Shown one piece after another: positions 54,451-64,000 of a DNA stretch of 64,000 nt. The notes under the pieces are model-generated. The model was not told where the DNA came from. It saw nothing but the letters and a program-made list of their open reading frames with translations, and made no database searches. The position numbers were made by a program, and so were the translations under genes. How positions within the stretch are numbered: position 1 is the stretch's first letter; every line of letters starts with the position of its first letter. The stretch lies in assembly GCF_900129765.1 (NCBI RefSeq), contig NZ_FQWU01000001.1:1054001-1118000 (forward strand), in the 5' to 3' direction. Origin of the DNA: Massilia sp. CF038 (GTDB lineage: Bacteria > Pseudomonadota > Gammaproteobacteria > Burkholderiales > Burkholderiaceae_D).

Positions 54451-54927
54451 ATGTCAATTGAAGGCGTATTAAACGAAGGTTTCGTCACCACGACGGCCGA
54501 CAAGCTGATCAACTGGGCACGCACCGGGTCGATGTTCCCGATGACGTTTGGCCTGGCTTGCTGCGCGGTCGAAATGATGCACACGGGCGCAGCCCGCTAC
54601 GACATGGACCGCTTCGGCGTCGTGTTCCGCCCATCGCCGCGCCAGTCCGACGTGATGATCGTCGCTGGCACGCTGTGCAACAAGATGGCGCCGGCGCTGC
54701 GCAAGGTCTACGACCAGATGCCGGAGCCGCGCTGGGTCATTTCCATGGGTTCGTGCGCCAACGGCGGCGGCTACTACCACTACTCGTATTCGGTGGTGCG
54801 CGGCTGCGACCGCATCGTGCCGGTCGACGTGTACGTGCCAGGTTGCCCGCCAACCGCTGAGGCGCTGCTGTACGGCATTCTGCAACTGCAGAACAAGATC
54901 AAGCGCACCAACACCATCGCCCGCTAA
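54451..54927 (+). CDS. nuoB: NADH-quinone oxidoreductase subunit B
   Basis: NuoB carries cluster N2, the last Fe-S cluster before quinone. The 158-residue protein has the adjacent cysteines of [11 protein letters not shown], then [13 protein letters not shown] and [12 protein letters not shown], giving the four N2 ligands. It starts 3 bp after nuoA. Confidence 0.98.
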   Translation: MSIEGVLNEGFVTTTADKLINWARTGSMFPMTFGLACCAVEMMHTGAARYDMDRFGVVFRPSPRQSDVMIVAGTLCNKMAPALRKVYDQMPEPRWVISMGSCANGGGYYHYSYSVVRGCDRIVPVDVYVPGCPPTAEALLYGILQLQNKIKRTNTIAR

Positions 54928-54929
54928 TC

Positions 54930-55523
54930 ATGACAAGTAAAATCGAAAACCTGGCCTCCACCCTGGCATCCGTGCTGGGCGAGGCCGCAACTGTCAGCAT
55001 CGCGCTGGGCGAAGTGACCGTGGTCGTCAAGGCCGCCAATTACGCCGCCACCATGCTGACCCTGCGCGACGAGCCGTCGCTGCGCTTTGACCAGCTGATC
55101 GACCTGTGCGGTGTGGACTATTCCACCTACGGCGAAGGCACCTGGGATGGCGCGCGCTTTGCAGCTGTGTCGCACCTGCTGTCGCTGGTGCACAACTGGC
55201 GCGTGCGCGTGCGCGTGTTTGCACCGGACGACGACATGCCAGTGCTGGCGTCCGTCACCAGCGTCTGGCGCGCCGCCAACTGGTACGAGCGTGAAGCGTT
55301 CGACCTGTACGGCATTCTGTTCGAAGGCCACAACGACCTGCGCCGCATCCTGACCGACTATGGCTTCATCGGCCACCCGTTCCGCAAAGACTTCCCGATC
55401 ACCGGTTTCGTCGAAATGCGTTACGACCCAGAGCAAAAGCGCGTCATCTACCAGCCGGTCACGATCGAGCCGCGTGAAATCATTCCTCGCGTAATTCGCG
55501 AAGAAACCTACGGGATGAAATAA
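54930..55523 (+). CDS. nuoC: NADH-quinone oxidoreductase subunit C
   Basis: The 197-residue peripheral-arm subunit has the 30-kDa signature ERE-like block [20 protein letters not shown] and [19 protein letters not shown]. It is separate from nuoD here, unlike the nuoCD fusion of E. coli. It overlaps nuoD by one base. Confidence 0.97.
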   Translation: MTSKIENLASTLASVLGEAATVSIALGEVTVVVKAANYAATMLTLRDEPSLRFDQLIDLCGVDYSTYGEGTWDGARFAAVSHLLSLVHNWRVRVRVFAPDDDMPVLASVTSVWRAANWYEREAFDLYGILFEGHNDLRRILTDYGFIGHPFRKDFPITGFVEMRYDPEQKRVIYQPVTIEPREIIPRVIREETYGMK

Positions 55524-56776
55524 TGGCTGAGATTAAGAACTACACCCTGAACTTCGGTCCGCAGCACCCGGCAGCGCACGGCGTGCTGCGCCTGGTGCTG
55601 GAACTGGACGGCGAAGTGATTCAACGTGCCGACCCGCACATCGGCCTGCTGCACCGCGGCACCGAGAAGCTGGCTGAAACCCGTACCTATCTGCAATCGG
55701 TGCCGTACATGGACCGTCTCGACTACGTGTCGATGATGGCCAACGAACACGCGTACGTGATGGCAATTGAAAAGCTGCTTGGCATTGAAGTGCCGGTGCG
55801 CGCCCAGTACATCCGCGTCATGTTCGATGAAATCACGCGCCTCTTGAACCACCTGATGTGGCTGGGTGCGCACGCGCTCGACGTTGGCGCCATGGGCCCC
55901 TTCCTGTATGCGTTCCGCGATCGCGAAGATCTGTTCGACGCGTACGAAGCTGTGTCGGGCGCACGTATGCACGCCGCATACTACCGCCCTGGTGGCGTGT
56001 ACCGCGACCTGCCGGACGCCATGCCAAAGCACAAGGCCTCGATCATCCGCAGCCAGAAAGCCATCGACGAGCTGAACGAACACCGTCAGGGCTCGCTGCT
56101 GGACTTCCTGGAAGACTTCAGCAAGCGCTTCGTCAAGTACGTCGACGAATACGAAACCCTGCTGACCGACAACCGTATCTGGAAACAGCGTACTGTCGGC
56201 ATCGGCGTGGTGACCCCGGAAGACGCGAAAGCCATGGGCTTTACCGGCGCCATGCTGCGCGGTTCGGGCGTGGAATGGGATCTGCGCAAGACCCAGCCGT
56301 ACGCCGTGTACGACAAGATGGACTTCGACATTCCGGTTGGCACCAATGGCGACTGCTACGACCGCTACCTGGTGCGCATTGAAGAAATGCGCCAGTCGAA
56401 CCGCATCATCAAGCAAGCCATTACCTGGCTGCGTGCCAACCCGGGCCCGGTCATGACCGAGAACCGCAAGGTGGCGCCGCCGTCGCGCACCGACATGAAG
56501 TCGAACATGGAATCACTGATTCACCACTTCAAGCTGTTTACCGAAGGCTTCCACGTCCCGCCGGGCGAGGCGTATGCCGCGGTCGAGCACCCGAAGGGCG
56601 AGTTCGGCATTTACATCGTGTCCGATGGCGCCAACAAGCCTTACCGCCTGAAGATTCGCGCCCCGGACTATGCCCACCTGCAAAGCCTGGACGAGATGGC
56701 CCGCGGCCACATGATCGCCGACGCCGTCACCATCATTGGTACCCAGGACATTGTATTCGGCAGTATTGACCGGTAA
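55523..56776 (+). CDS. nuoD: NADH-quinone oxidoreductase subunit D
   Basis: The 417-residue 49-kDa subunit helps form the quinone pocket. It has [34 protein letters not shown] and the C-terminal GDxD-like [14 protein letters not shown]. Its ATG overlaps the nuoC stop. Confidence 0.98.
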   Translation: MAEIKNYTLNFGPQHPAAHGVLRLVLELDGEVIQRADPHIGLLHRGTEKLAETRTYLQSVPYMDRLDYVSMMANEHAYVMAIEKLLGIEVPVRAQYIRVMFDEITRLLNHLMWLGAHALDVGAMGPFLYAFRDREDLFDAYEAVSGARMHAAYYRPGGVYRDLPDAMPKHKASIIRSQKAIDELNEHRQGSLLDFLEDFSKRFVKYVDEYETLLTDNRIWKQRTVGIGVVTPEDAKAMGFTGAMLRGSGVEWDLRKTQPYAVYDKMDFDIPVGTNGDCYDRYLVRIEEMRQSNRIIKQAITWLRANPGPVMTENRKVAPPSRTDMKSNMESLIHHFKLFTEGFHVPPGEAYAAVEHPKGEFGIYIVSDGANKPYRLKIRAPDYAHLQSLDEMARGHMIADAVTIIGTQDIVFGSIDR

Positions 56777-56802
56777 GCATTTGCACTATTGAGGCAAACA
56801 AC

Positions 56803-57282
56803 ATGTTGTTATCAGAGCAGTCATACAAAAAAATCGACCGGGAACTGGCAAAGTTTCCGGCAGACCAGCGTCAGTCGGCCGTGATGGCCGCGCTGGCCAT
56901 TGCCCAGGACGAAAAGGGCTGGCTGGCACCGGAAACCATGCAGGAACTGGCCGACTACATCGGCATGCCTGCCATTGCGGTGCAAGAAGTCGCCACTTTC
57001 TACAATATGTACGACGTCAAACCGGTCGGCAAGTTCAAGATTTCGGTGTGCACCAACCTGCCATGCCAGTTGTCTGGCGGCGAGAAGGCGGCCCATCACC
57101 TGAAAGAAAAGCTGGGCATCGGTTTCCGTGACACCACCGCCGACGGCCAGTTCACGCTGATCGAAGGCGAGTGCATGGGTGCCTGCGGCGACGCGCCGGT
57201 CATGCTGGTCAATAACAAGCGCATGTGCAGCTTCATGTCGAACGACAAGATCGACGCACTGGTCGAGGAACTGAAGAAATGA
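56803..57282 (+). CDS. nuoE: NADH-quinone oxidoreductase subunit E
   Basis: The 159-residue 24-kDa subunit carries [2Fe-2S] cluster N1a, with ligands in VCTNLPCQL and [11 protein letters not shown] (C-x4-C, then C-x3-C). It is needed with NuoF for NADH oxidation. Its stop overlaps the nuoF ATG by an ATGA quartet. Confidence 0.98.
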   Translation: MLLSEQSYKKIDRELAKFPADQRQSAVMAALAIAQDEKGWLAPETMQELADYIGMPAIAVQEVATFYNMYDVKPVGKFKISVCTNLPCQLSGGEKAAHHLKEKLGIGFRDTTADGQFTLIEGECMGACGDAPVMLVNNKRMCSFMSNDKIDALVEELKK

Positions 57283-58574
57283 CATCACTCCACAATCGCC
57301 ACATTGGCGCGCTGATCCTCGCTGGCCTGGACGGCAAGAACTGGCACCTGCAGGATTACGTGAACCGTGGCGGCTACACCGCGCTGCGCCGCATCCTGGA
57401 CGAAAAAATCACCCCGGAACAAGTCATCGCCGAACTGAAGGCCTCGTCCCTGCGCGGCCGCGGCGGCGCTGGTTTCCCAACGGGCCTGAAGTGGAGCTTC
57501 ATGCCGCGCCAGTTCCCTGGCCAGAAATACCTCGTCTGCAATTCGGACGAAGGCGAGCCAGGCACCTTCAAGGACCGCGACATCATCCGCTACAACCCCC
57601 ATGCCCTGATTGAAGGCATGGCCATTGGCGCTTACGCCATGGGCATCACCGTGGGTTACAACTACATCCACGGCGAAATCTTTGCCGAGTACGATCGTTT
57701 CGAAGAAGCCCTTGAAGAAGCGCGCGCCGCCGGCATGTTGGGTGACAAGATCATGGGCAGCGATTTCAGCTTCCAGCTGCATGCCTTCCATGGTTATGGC
57801 GCTTACATCTGCGGCGAAGAAACCGCGCTGCTCGAGTCGCTCGAAGGCAAGAAGGGCCAGCCGCGCTTCAAGCCGCCATTCCCGGCCTCATTCGGCCTGT
57901 ATGGCAAGCCGACCACCATCAACAACACAGAAACCTTTGCTGCCGTCCCGTTCGTGATGAACATGGGTGGCGAAAAGTATCTGTCGCTGGGCAAGCCAAA
58001 CAATGGCGGCACCAAGATCTTCTCGATCTCGGGCGACGTTGCGCTGCCAGGCAACTATGAAGTGCCGCTCGGCACGCCATTTGCCAAGCTGCTGGAACTG
58101 GCAGGCGGCATGCGCGACGGCAAAAAGATCAAGGCCGTGATTCCTGGCGGTTCCTCGGCACCGGTGGTGACGGGGGAAGTCATGATGAACACCGACCTGG
58201 ACTACGACTCGATCGCGAAAGCCGGTTCGATGCTCGGTTCGGGCGCCGTGATTGTCATGGATGAAACGCGCTGCATGGTCAAGTCGCTGCTGCGTCTGTC
58301 GTACTTCTATTACGAAGAATCGTGCGGCCAGTGCACCCCTTGCCGCGAAGGCACGGGCTGGATGTACCGCATGGTCCACCGCATCGAGCACGGCCAGGGC
58401 CGTCCCGACGACCTGGACATGCTGAACTCGATCGCCGACAACATTCAGGGCCGCACCATTTGCGCCCTGGGCGATGCCGCAGCGATGCCAGTGCGCGCCA
58501 TGATCAAGAACTTCCGCGAAGAATTTGCATACCACATCGAGCACAAGCATTGCCTCGTGCCCGCTTATATCTAA
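57279..58574 (+). CDS. nuoF: NADH-quinone oxidoreductase subunit F
   Basis: NuoF is the NADH dehydrogenase subunit with FMN and cluster N3. The 431-residue protein has the FMN loop [16 protein letters not shown]-binding [16 protein letters not shown] and the N3 motif [15 protein letters not shown] plus a later Cys. ATG 57279 overlaps nuoE; a longer reading from 57225 is unsupported. Confidence 0.98.
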   Translation: MTSLHNRHIGALILAGLDGKNWHLQDYVNRGGYTALRRILDEKITPEQVIAELKASSLRGRGGAGFPTGLKWSFMPRQFPGQKYLVCNSDEGEPGTFKDRDIIRYNPHALIEGMAIGAYAMGITVGYNYIHGEIFAEYDRFEEALEEARAAGMLGDKIMGSDFSFQLHAFHGYGAYICGEETALLESLEGKKGQPRFKPPFPASFGLYGKPTTINNTETFAAVPFVMNMGGEKYLSLGKPNNGGTKIFSISGDVALPGNYEVPLGTPFAKLLELAGGMRDGKKIKAVIPGGSSAPVVTGEVMMNTDLDYDSIAKAGSMLGSGAVIVMDETRCMVKSLLRLSYFYYEESCGQCTPCREGTGWMYRMVHRIEHGQGRPDDLDMLNSIADNIQGRTICALGDAAAMPVRAMIKNFREEFAYHIEHKHCLVPAYI

Positions 58575-58589
58575 GGCCAGAGAAATCTC

Positions 58590-60917
58590 ATGGTTGAAAT
58601 TGAAATTGACGGTAAAAAAGTTGAGGTCCCACCAGGTTCGATGGTGATGGACGCAGCGAACAAGCTGGGTACTTATATCCCGCACTTCTGCTATCACAAG
58701 AAATTGTCGATCGCTGCCAACTGCCGCATGTGCCTGGTTGAAGTAGAGAAGGCCCCCAAGCCTTTGCCTGCTTGCGCCACGCCTGTGTCGGCCGGCATGA
58801 TCGTGCGTTCGAACAGCGAAAAAGCGGTTCAGGCACAGAAGTCGGTGATGGAATTCCTGCTGATTAACCACCCGCTCGACTGCCCGATCTGCGATCAGGG
58901 CGGCGAATGCCAGTTGCAAGACTTGGCAGTGGGCTACGGCAAATCGAATTCGCGCTACGAAGAAGAAAAGCGCGTGGTGCCGCCGAAAGATGCCGGCCCG
59001 CTGATCTCGATGGAAGAGATGACCCGCTGCATCCATTGCACCCGTTGCGTACGTTTCGGCCAGGAAGTGGCTGGCGTGATGGAACTGGGCATGCTGGGCC
59101 GCGGCGAACACGCCGAGATCACCTCGTTTGTCGGCAAGACGGTCGACTCCGAAGTGTCGGGCAACATGATCGATCTGTGCCCGGTGGGCGCACTGACCTC
59201 CAAGCCTTTCCGCTACAGCGCCCGTACCTGGGAACTGTCGCGCCGCAAGTCGGTCAGCCCGCACGATTCGCTGGGCACCAACCTGATCGTCCAGGTCAAG
59301 GGCGGCAAAGTCATGCGCGTGCTGCCGCTGGAAAACGATGCGATCAACGAATGCTGGATCTCGGACAAAGACCGTTTCTCGTACGAAGCGCTGGACAATA
59401 CCTCGCGTCTGACCAAGCCCATGCTCAAGCAGGGCGGCGTCTGGGCGGAAACCGACTGGCAGACCGCGCTGGAATACGTGGCTCATGGCCTGCGCAACAT
59501 CAAGCATGAACACGGCGCCGACAGCATTGCCGCTGTTGCCACCGCCCAATCGACCGTGGAAGAACTGCACCTGCTGGCCAAGGCCATGCGCGGCATCGGT
59601 TCCGAAAACGTTGACTTCCGCCTGCGCCAGAGCGATTTCGCGCTGGACGGCCAGGTCACGCCATGGCTGGGCATGCCGATCGCAGAACTGTCGACCGTTC
59701 AGCGCGCGCTGATCGTCGGCTCCTTCCTGCGCAAGGATCACCCGCTGGTCGCCACCCGTCTGCGCGCTGCCGTCAAGAACGGCGCCAAGCTGTCCATCGT
59801 GCACGCTTCCGACGATGAGCTCCTGATCCCGACCGCGAGCAAGATGATTGCCGCACCGTCCGATTGGCTTGCTGCCTTGTCGGAAATCGTGGTCGCTGTT
59901 GCCGCTGCCAAGGGTGTTGCTGCCCCGGCCGGTTTCGAGAACATCAAAGCGTCCGACGCGGCCGGCAAAGTCGCCGCCAATCTGAACGGCGAAGGTGGTG
60001 TGGTCCTGCTGGGCAACGCTGCTGTCCACCATCCGCAAGCGTCCAAGCTGCATGCAGCTGCGCAATGGATCGCGGAACAGACCGGCGCCAAGTTCGGTTA
60101 CCTGACCGAAGCAGCCAACACCGTGGGCGGCTACCTGGTCGGTGCGACCGCCAAGAACGCGGCGCCTGCCTTTGCCACGCCGAAAAAAGCTTACGTGCTG
60201 CTGAACGCGGAACCGGAACTCGATGCGGCCAATCCGCAGCAGGCCCGCGCCGCGCTCGATGGCGCCGAGATGGTGGTCGTCATGTCCGCCTTCCAGCATG
60301 GTTTCGACTACGCGGACGTGCTGCTGCCGATTTCGCCATTCAGCGAAACCTCGGGCACCTTCGTCAATTGCGAAGGCCGCGCGCAAAGCTTCAACGGGAC
60401 CGTCAAGCCGCTGGGCGACACCCGTCCAGCCTGGAAAGTATTGCGCGTGCTGGGCAATCTGCTGGGCGTCTCCGGTTTCGACTACGAAACCTCGGAATCC
60501 ATCCGCGACGAGCTGTTTGGCAAGGGTGTGACCGATCTGTCGGCCAAGCTGAACAACGTATCGAAGGCAGCTGTGTCGTCGGCAACGTTTGGCACCAGCG
60601 GCGCGCTCGAACGCGTGACCGATGTGCCGATTTACTTCGCCGACCCGATTGCACGCCGCTCCGAGCCGCTGCTGCGCACGGCCGATTCGAACGCACCGCT
60701 GGTCCAGTTGCCAAAGGCGCTGGCCGAGAAGCTGGGCGTGAAAGCTGGCGACAAGGTCAAGGTCTCGCAAGGCGCCGGTTCGGCCATTCTGGCAGCCGGC
60801 ATCGATGCCCGCCTGCCTGCGAATGCCGTGCGCGTCGCTTCGTCGCATCCTGCAACCGCCACCCTCGGCGCGATGTTTGGTGCAATCAATGTTGAAAAAG
60901 CAGGGGAGGGGATCTGA
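58590..60917 (+). CDS. nuoG: NADH-quinone oxidoreductase subunit G
   Basis: The 775-residue 75-kDa subunit carries clusters N1b, N4 and N5. The first domain has [20 protein letters not shown] and ACATPV (N1b), then [17 protein letters not shown] (N5, with His) and [10 protein letters not shown]...DLCPVGAL (N4). A molybdopterin-oxidoreductase-like region follows. It overlaps nuoH by one base. Confidence 0.98.
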   Translation: MVEIEIDGKKVEVPPGSMVMDAANKLGTYIPHFCYHKKLSIAANCRMCLVEVEKAPKPLPACATPVSAGMIVRSNSEKAVQAQKSVMEFLLINHPLDCPICDQGGECQLQDLAVGYGKSNSRYEEEKRVVPPKDAGPLISMEEMTRCIHCTRCVRFGQEVAGVMELGMLGRGEHAEITSFVGKTVDSEVSGNMIDLCPVGALTSKPFRYSARTWELSRRKSVSPHDSLGTNLIVQVKGGKVMRVLPLENDAINECWISDKDRFSYEALDNTSRLTKPMLKQGGVWAETDWQTALEYVAHGLRNIKHEHGADSIAAVATAQSTVEELHLLAKAMRGIGSENVDFRLRQSDFALDGQVTPWLGMPIAELSTVQRALIVGSFLRKDHPLVATRLRAAVKNGAKLSIVHASDDELLIPTASKMIAAPSDWLAALSEIVVAVAAAKGVAAPAGFENIKASDAAGKVAANLNGEGGVVLLGNAAVHHPQASKLHAAAQWIAEQTGAKFGYLTEAANTVGGYLVGATAKNAAPAFATPKKAYVLLNAEPELDAANPQQARAALDGAEMVVVMSAFQHGFDYADVLLPISPFSETSGTFVNCEGRAQSFNGTVKPLGDTRPAWKVLRVLGNLLGVSGFDYETSESIRDELFGKGVTDLSAKLNNVSKAAVSSATFGTSGALERVTDVPIYFADPIARRSEPLLRTADSNAPLVQLPKALAEKLGVKAGDKVKVSQGAGSAILAAGIDARLPANAVRVASSHPATATLGAMFGAINVEKAGEGI

Positions 60918-61999
60918 TGGCGCTGCCTGAAATGATCGACGGCATCAACGCCTGGGGCGCCAGCACGGTGGGTTATTCCTGGCCGCTGTTCTGGACCATG
61001 GCCAAGATCCTGTGCGTCCTGTTGCCTCTGATGGGCCTGGTCGCTTACGCCACCCTGTGGGAACGCAAGCTGATCGGCTGGATTCAGATTCGTATCGGCC
61101 CGAACCGGGTTGGTCCTGCCGGTTTGCTGCAACCAATTGCCGATGCCTTGAAGCTCTTGTTCAAGGAAATCGTGGTGCCAGCCAAGGCCTCGTCCGGCCT
61201 GTTCATTCTGGGTCCGATCATGACCATCATGCCGGCGCTGGCGGCCTGGGTGGTGGTGCCTTTCGGTCCTGAAGTGGCGCTCGCCAACGTCAACGCGGGC
61301 TTGCTGCTGCTGATGGCAATTACCTCGATCGAGGTGTACGGCATCATCATCGCCGGCTGGGCGTCGAATTCGAAGTACTCCTTCATGGGTGCGATGCGCG
61401 CATCGGCCCAAATGATTTCCTACGAAATTCCCATTGGCTTCGTGCTGGTGGTGATTCTGATGGTATCGGGCAGTCTCAACTTCTCCGACATCGTCGCTGG
61501 TCAGGCCAAGGGCTGGGGTATCGAGCACGGCGTGAACTTTGTATCGTGGAACGTGTTGCCGCTGCTGCCGCTGTTCGTGGTCTACCTGACCTCCGGTCTG
61601 GCAGAATGCAACCGCAGCCCGTTTGACGTGGTCGAAGGCGAGTCCGAAATCGTGGCCGGCCACATGGTCGAATACTCGGGCATGTCCTACGCCATGTTCA
61701 TGCTGGCCGAGTACGCCAACATGATCCTGATCGGCACCCTGGGTTCGATCATGTTCCTGGGCGGCTGGCACGCACCGTTTGCGATCCTGGAATTCGGCGG
61801 CGCCTTCGGTGGCTTCTTCTGGCTGTTTGCCAAAGCCTTCCTGATTGTCTCGCTGTTCATCTGGGTGCGCGGTACCTTCCCACGCTACCGTTATGACCAG
61901 ATCATGCGTCTGGGCTGGAAGATCTTTATTCCAGTAACCCTGGTGTGGCTGGTACTGGTTGCAGGCGTGATGCAAACGTCCTGGAACATTTGGAAGTAA
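60917..61999 (+). CDS. nuoH: NADH-quinone oxidoreductase subunit H
   Basis: NuoH is the membrane subunit forming the quinone entry site. The 360-residue protein has eight or nine helices, the [20 protein letters not shown] loop and [20 protein letters not shown] loop with conserved charges. It starts by ATG at 60917 overlapping the nuoG stop. Confidence 0.98.
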   Translation: MALPEMIDGINAWGASTVGYSWPLFWTMAKILCVLLPLMGLVAYATLWERKLIGWIQIRIGPNRVGPAGLLQPIADALKLLFKEIVVPAKASSGLFILGPIMTIMPALAAWVVVPFGPEVALANVNAGLLLLMAITSIEVYGIIIAGWASNSKYSFMGAMRASAQMISYEIPIGFVLVVILMVSGSLNFSDIVAGQAKGWGIEHGVNFVSWNVLPLLPLFVVYLTSGLAECNRSPFDVVEGESEIVAGHMVEYSGMSYAMFMLAEYANMILIGTLGSIMFLGGWHAPFAILEFGGAFGGFFWLFAKAFLIVSLFIWVRGTFPRYRYDQIMRLGWKIFIPVTLVWLVLVAGVMQTSWNIWK

Positions 62000-62011
62000 G
62001 GAACAGGAACA

Positions 62012-62500
62012 ATGACTCAGATTAAAGATTTTTTCAGCAGCATGCTGCTGGTCGAACTGTTCAAGGGCCTGGCGCTGACCGGCAAGTACATGTTCGCCCG
62101 CAAAATCACCGTGCAGTACCCGGAAGAGAAGACCCCGATGTCGCCTCGTTTCCGCGGTCTGCACGCGCTGCGCCGCTACCCGAACGGCGAAGAACGCTGC
62201 ATCGCCTGCAAGCTGTGCGAAGCGGTGTGCCCGGCCATGGCCATCACGATCGAATCGGAACAGCGTGACGACGGTTCGCGCCGCACCACCCGTTATGACA
62301 TCGACCTGACCAAGTGCATCTTCTGCGGTTTCTGCGAAGAATCCTGCCCGGTCGACTCGATCGTTGAAACGCATGTACTGGAATACCACGGCGAAAAACG
62401 TGGCGACCTGTATTACACGAAAGAGATGTTGCTCGCTGTTGGCGACCGCTACGAAGGCGACATCGCCGCTGCCCGTGCAGCCGATGCGCCTTACCGTTAA
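62012..62500 (+). CDS. nuoI: NADH-quinone oxidoreductase subunit I
   Basis: The 162-residue peripheral subunit has two [4Fe-4S] ferredoxin motifs, [12 protein letters not shown] (about 66-77) and [12 protein letters not shown] (about 105-116), clusters N6a and N6b, that feed electrons to NuoB. GGAAC precedes ATG 62012. Confidence 0.98.
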   Translation: MTQIKDFFSSMLLVELFKGLALTGKYMFARKITVQYPEEKTPMSPRFRGLHALRRYPNGEERCIACKLCEAVCPAMAITIESEQRDDGSRRTTRYDIDLTKCIFCGFCEESCPVDSIVETHVLEYHGEKRGDLYYTKEMLLAVGDRYEGDIAAARAADAPYR

Positions 62501-62521
62501 TCGCAAGTGTCTGGGTTAGTC

Positions 62522-63196
62522 ATGGAATTTAAAACTATATTGTTCTACGTGTTCTCGCTGATCATGCTGTTCGCAGCGGTCCGCGTCATCACCGCCCGGA
62601 ACCCGGTGCACGCCGCGCTGTTCCTGGTGCTCGCCTTCTTCAACGCAGCCGGTATCTGGATGCTGCTCGAAGCCGAGTTCCTCGCCATTGTGCTGGTGCT
62701 GGTGTATGTGGGCGCCGTGATGGTGCTGTTCCTGTTCGTGGTGATGATGCTCGATATTAATATCGACAAGATGCGCGAGGGCTTCTGGTCCTACCTGCCG
62801 CTGGCACTGGGCATCGGCATTGTGATCATCTTCGAAATGGCGGCCATCTTGTGGCGCGGTTTCCTTGACTTCGAGCCGGCGCCGGCAGTGGCGGGCGCCC
62901 ACATCGGCGGCACCAAGGAACTCGGCCTGCTGATCTACACCAAGTATATTTACGGCTTTGAAATTGCCGCAGCGATTTTGCTCGTGGCGATCATTGCTGC
63001 CGTGGCACTGACCCTGCGCAAGCGCAAGGACACCAAGGCCTTCAACCCGGGCGATGCCGTGCGCGTCAAGCGCAATGACCGCCTGCGCATCGTCAAGATG
63101 GATGCCGTGGACCAGCCAGCGATTGATGCTGCATCGAAAGCGGCCGCCCTGGCTGCCGCCGAAGCGCAGGATGCCGCCAGCAAGGAGACCAAATAA
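62522..63196 (+). CDS. nuoJ: NADH-quinone oxidoreductase subunit J
   Basis: The 224-residue membrane subunit has five helices, [20 protein letters not shown] and [24 protein letters not shown] at 62507 is an alternative start. The Ala/Lys-rich C-terminal tail ([13 protein letters not shown]) is a common betaproteobacterial extension. It overlaps nuoK by one base. Confidence 0.95.
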   Translation: MEFKTILFYVFSLIMLFAAVRVITARNPVHAALFLVLAFFNAAGIWMLLEAEFLAIVLVLVYVGAVMVLFLFVVMMLDINIDKMREGFWSYLPLALGIGIVIIFEMAAILWRGFLDFEPAPAVAGAHIGGTKELGLLIYTKYIYGFEIAAAILLVAIIAAVALTLRKRKDTKAFNPGDAVRVKRNDRLRIVKMDAVDQPAIDAASKAAALAAAEAQDAASKETK

Positions 63197-63504
63197 TGAC
63201 TTTAACGCTCACACACTATCTGATCCTGGGCGCGATGCTGTTCGCGATCTCGATCGTCGGCATTTTCCTGAACCGCAAGAATGTCATTGTTCTGCTGATG
63301 GCCATCGAACTGATGCTGCTGGCCGTGAACATGAACTTCATCGCGTTTTCGCACTATCTGGGCGACGCGGCAGGGCAGATCTTTGTCTTCTTCATCCTGA
63401 CCGTCGCCGCTGCCGAATCGGCAATCGGGCTGGCGATTCTGGTGGTCATGTTCCGTAATCTGGACACCATCAATGTGGAAGACCTGGACAGGCTCAAAGG
63501 CTAA
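63196..63504 (+). CDS. nuoK: NADH-quinone oxidoreductase subunit K
   Basis: The 102-residue proton-channel subunit has three helices with the buried Glu in [16 protein letters not shown] and in [15 protein letters not shown]. It starts at the last base of the nuoJ stop. Confidence 0.98.
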   Translation: MTLTLTHYLILGAMLFAISIVGIFLNRKNVIVLLMAIELMLLAVNMNFIAFSHYLGDAAGQIFVFFILTVAAAESAIGLAILVVMFRNLDTINVEDLDRLKG

Positions 63505-63555
63505 GTTTTCGGCGATCTCGGTTAAAACTCGAATACATAACGATTAAGGTTCAAC

Positions 63556-64000
63556 ATGGCGGGGCAACTTCTCAACCCTAACCTCCTACTTGCCGTCCCA
63601 CTGGCGCCGCTGGCTGGCGCAGTGATCGCCGGCTTGTTCGGTACTAAGTTCTTCGGCAACATGGTCGGTCGCAAGACGTCGCACACGGTGACGATTCTTG
63701 GCGTGCTCATCGCGCTGATCCTGTCGGTGCAGACGCTGATGGCGGTGCTGGACGGCGCCAGCTTCAACGGCACCATCTACAACTGGATGACGGTCGGTAC
63801 GCTGAAGATGGAAGTCGGTTTCCAGATCGATGCCCTGTCGGCGATGATGATGTGCGTGGTGACCTTCGTGTCGCTGATGGTGCACATCTACACCATTGGC
63901 TACATGGCAGAAGACGAGGGCTACAACCGCTTCTTCGCCTACATCTCGCTGTTCACGTTCTCGATGCTGATGCTGGTCATGGCCAACAACTTCCTGCAGC
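63556..64000 (+). CDS. nuoL: NADH-quinone oxidoreductase subunit L (5' part)
   Basis: The first 148 residues of this antiporter-like proton-pumping subunit are present: MAGQLLNPNLLLAVPLAPLA, then FQIDALSAMMMCVVTFVSLM and HIYTIGYMAEDEGYNRFFAY. It starts 51 bp after nuoK and runs off the right edge; nuoM and nuoN presumably follow. Confidence 0.96.
   Translation, partial: MAGQLLNPNLLLAVPLAPLAGAVIAGLFGTKFFGNMVGRKTSHTVTILGVLIALILSVQTLMAVLDGASFNGTIYNWMTVGTLKMEVGFQIDALSAMMMCVVTFVSLMVHIYTIGYMAEDEGYNRFFAYISLFTFSMLMLVMANNFLQ

Noticed and set aside
57888-60848. 986-codon minus-strand open frame opposite nuoF/nuoG
   Set aside because: It lies fully antisense to well-supported nuo genes, has no ribosome site or recognisable domain and is His/Gln/Arg-rich as expected from GC-biased shadow frames.

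Overview
The window is a stretch of GC-rich chromosome from a betaproteobacterium, most probably an Oxalobacteraceae member close to Massilia, Telluria, Duganella or Janthinobacterium. This is inferred from gene order and protein character (isc cluster with iscX, sigma factor-DUF3619-DUF3106-RDD cassette, ilvB-ilvH-ilvC, pssA-leuA, rpsO-pnp, and tpiA-secG-tRNA-Leu-nuo), not from a database search. No phage, transposase or CRISPR array is visible. The edges cut a CBS-domain gene (left) and nuoL (right).

Layout. 0-10 kb: a divergent CBS gene and an unusual uracil-DNA glycosylase relative. Next comes the full iron-sulfur assembly cluster iscR-iscS-iscU-iscA-hscB-hscA-fdx-iscX with an IscR-type operator in front, then a methyltransferase, threonine aldolase and pseudouridine synthase in the same direction. 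10-17 kb: a degenerate GGDEF protein, then a minus-strand three-gene set (VIT/vWA membrane protein with PEP-CTERM tail, exosortase, EpsI-like protein) and a sigma-factor cassette. 17-25.6 kb: branched-chain amino acid genes ilvB-ilvH-ilvC behind a long leader, two tandem SIMPL-domain genes, pssA and leuA. 25.6-30.6 kb: three tandem paralogous small membrane proteins, a cation:proton antiporter and three envelope proteins of unknown function. 30.8-33.4 kb: rpsO and pnp.

33.5-51.4 kb is the accessory part. It holds a secreted lectin-like protein divergent from an FAD-oxidase/methyltransferase pair, with a perfect 20-bp lux-box-like palindrome between them. It also holds a frameshifted DUF1801 gene, small lipoproteins, an M16 peptidase pair, a GMC oxidoreductase, a GIN-domain protein, a Sel1 protein, a CAP protein and a RanBP2-type zinc-finger protein. 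51.4-64 kb: quinone oxidoreductase, tpiA, secG, tRNA-Leu(GAG) and the respiratory complex I operon nuoA to nuoL.

A family of palindromic elements of about 86-91 bp (arms pairing over about 33 nt, loop with a TTCCGAATTCGG-like core) recurs seven times. Each single copy, and the gene-proximal copy of the array, lies about 6-16 bp from the stop codon of a flanking gene. Three copies form a 142-bp-period tandem array at 41.3-41.75 kb, in which each unit also carries a decayed copy of the last codons of the neighbouring M16 peptidase gene. The observations most worth a second look are this array, the single-substrate exosortase set, the lux-box-like palindrome and the tandem small-membrane-protein family.
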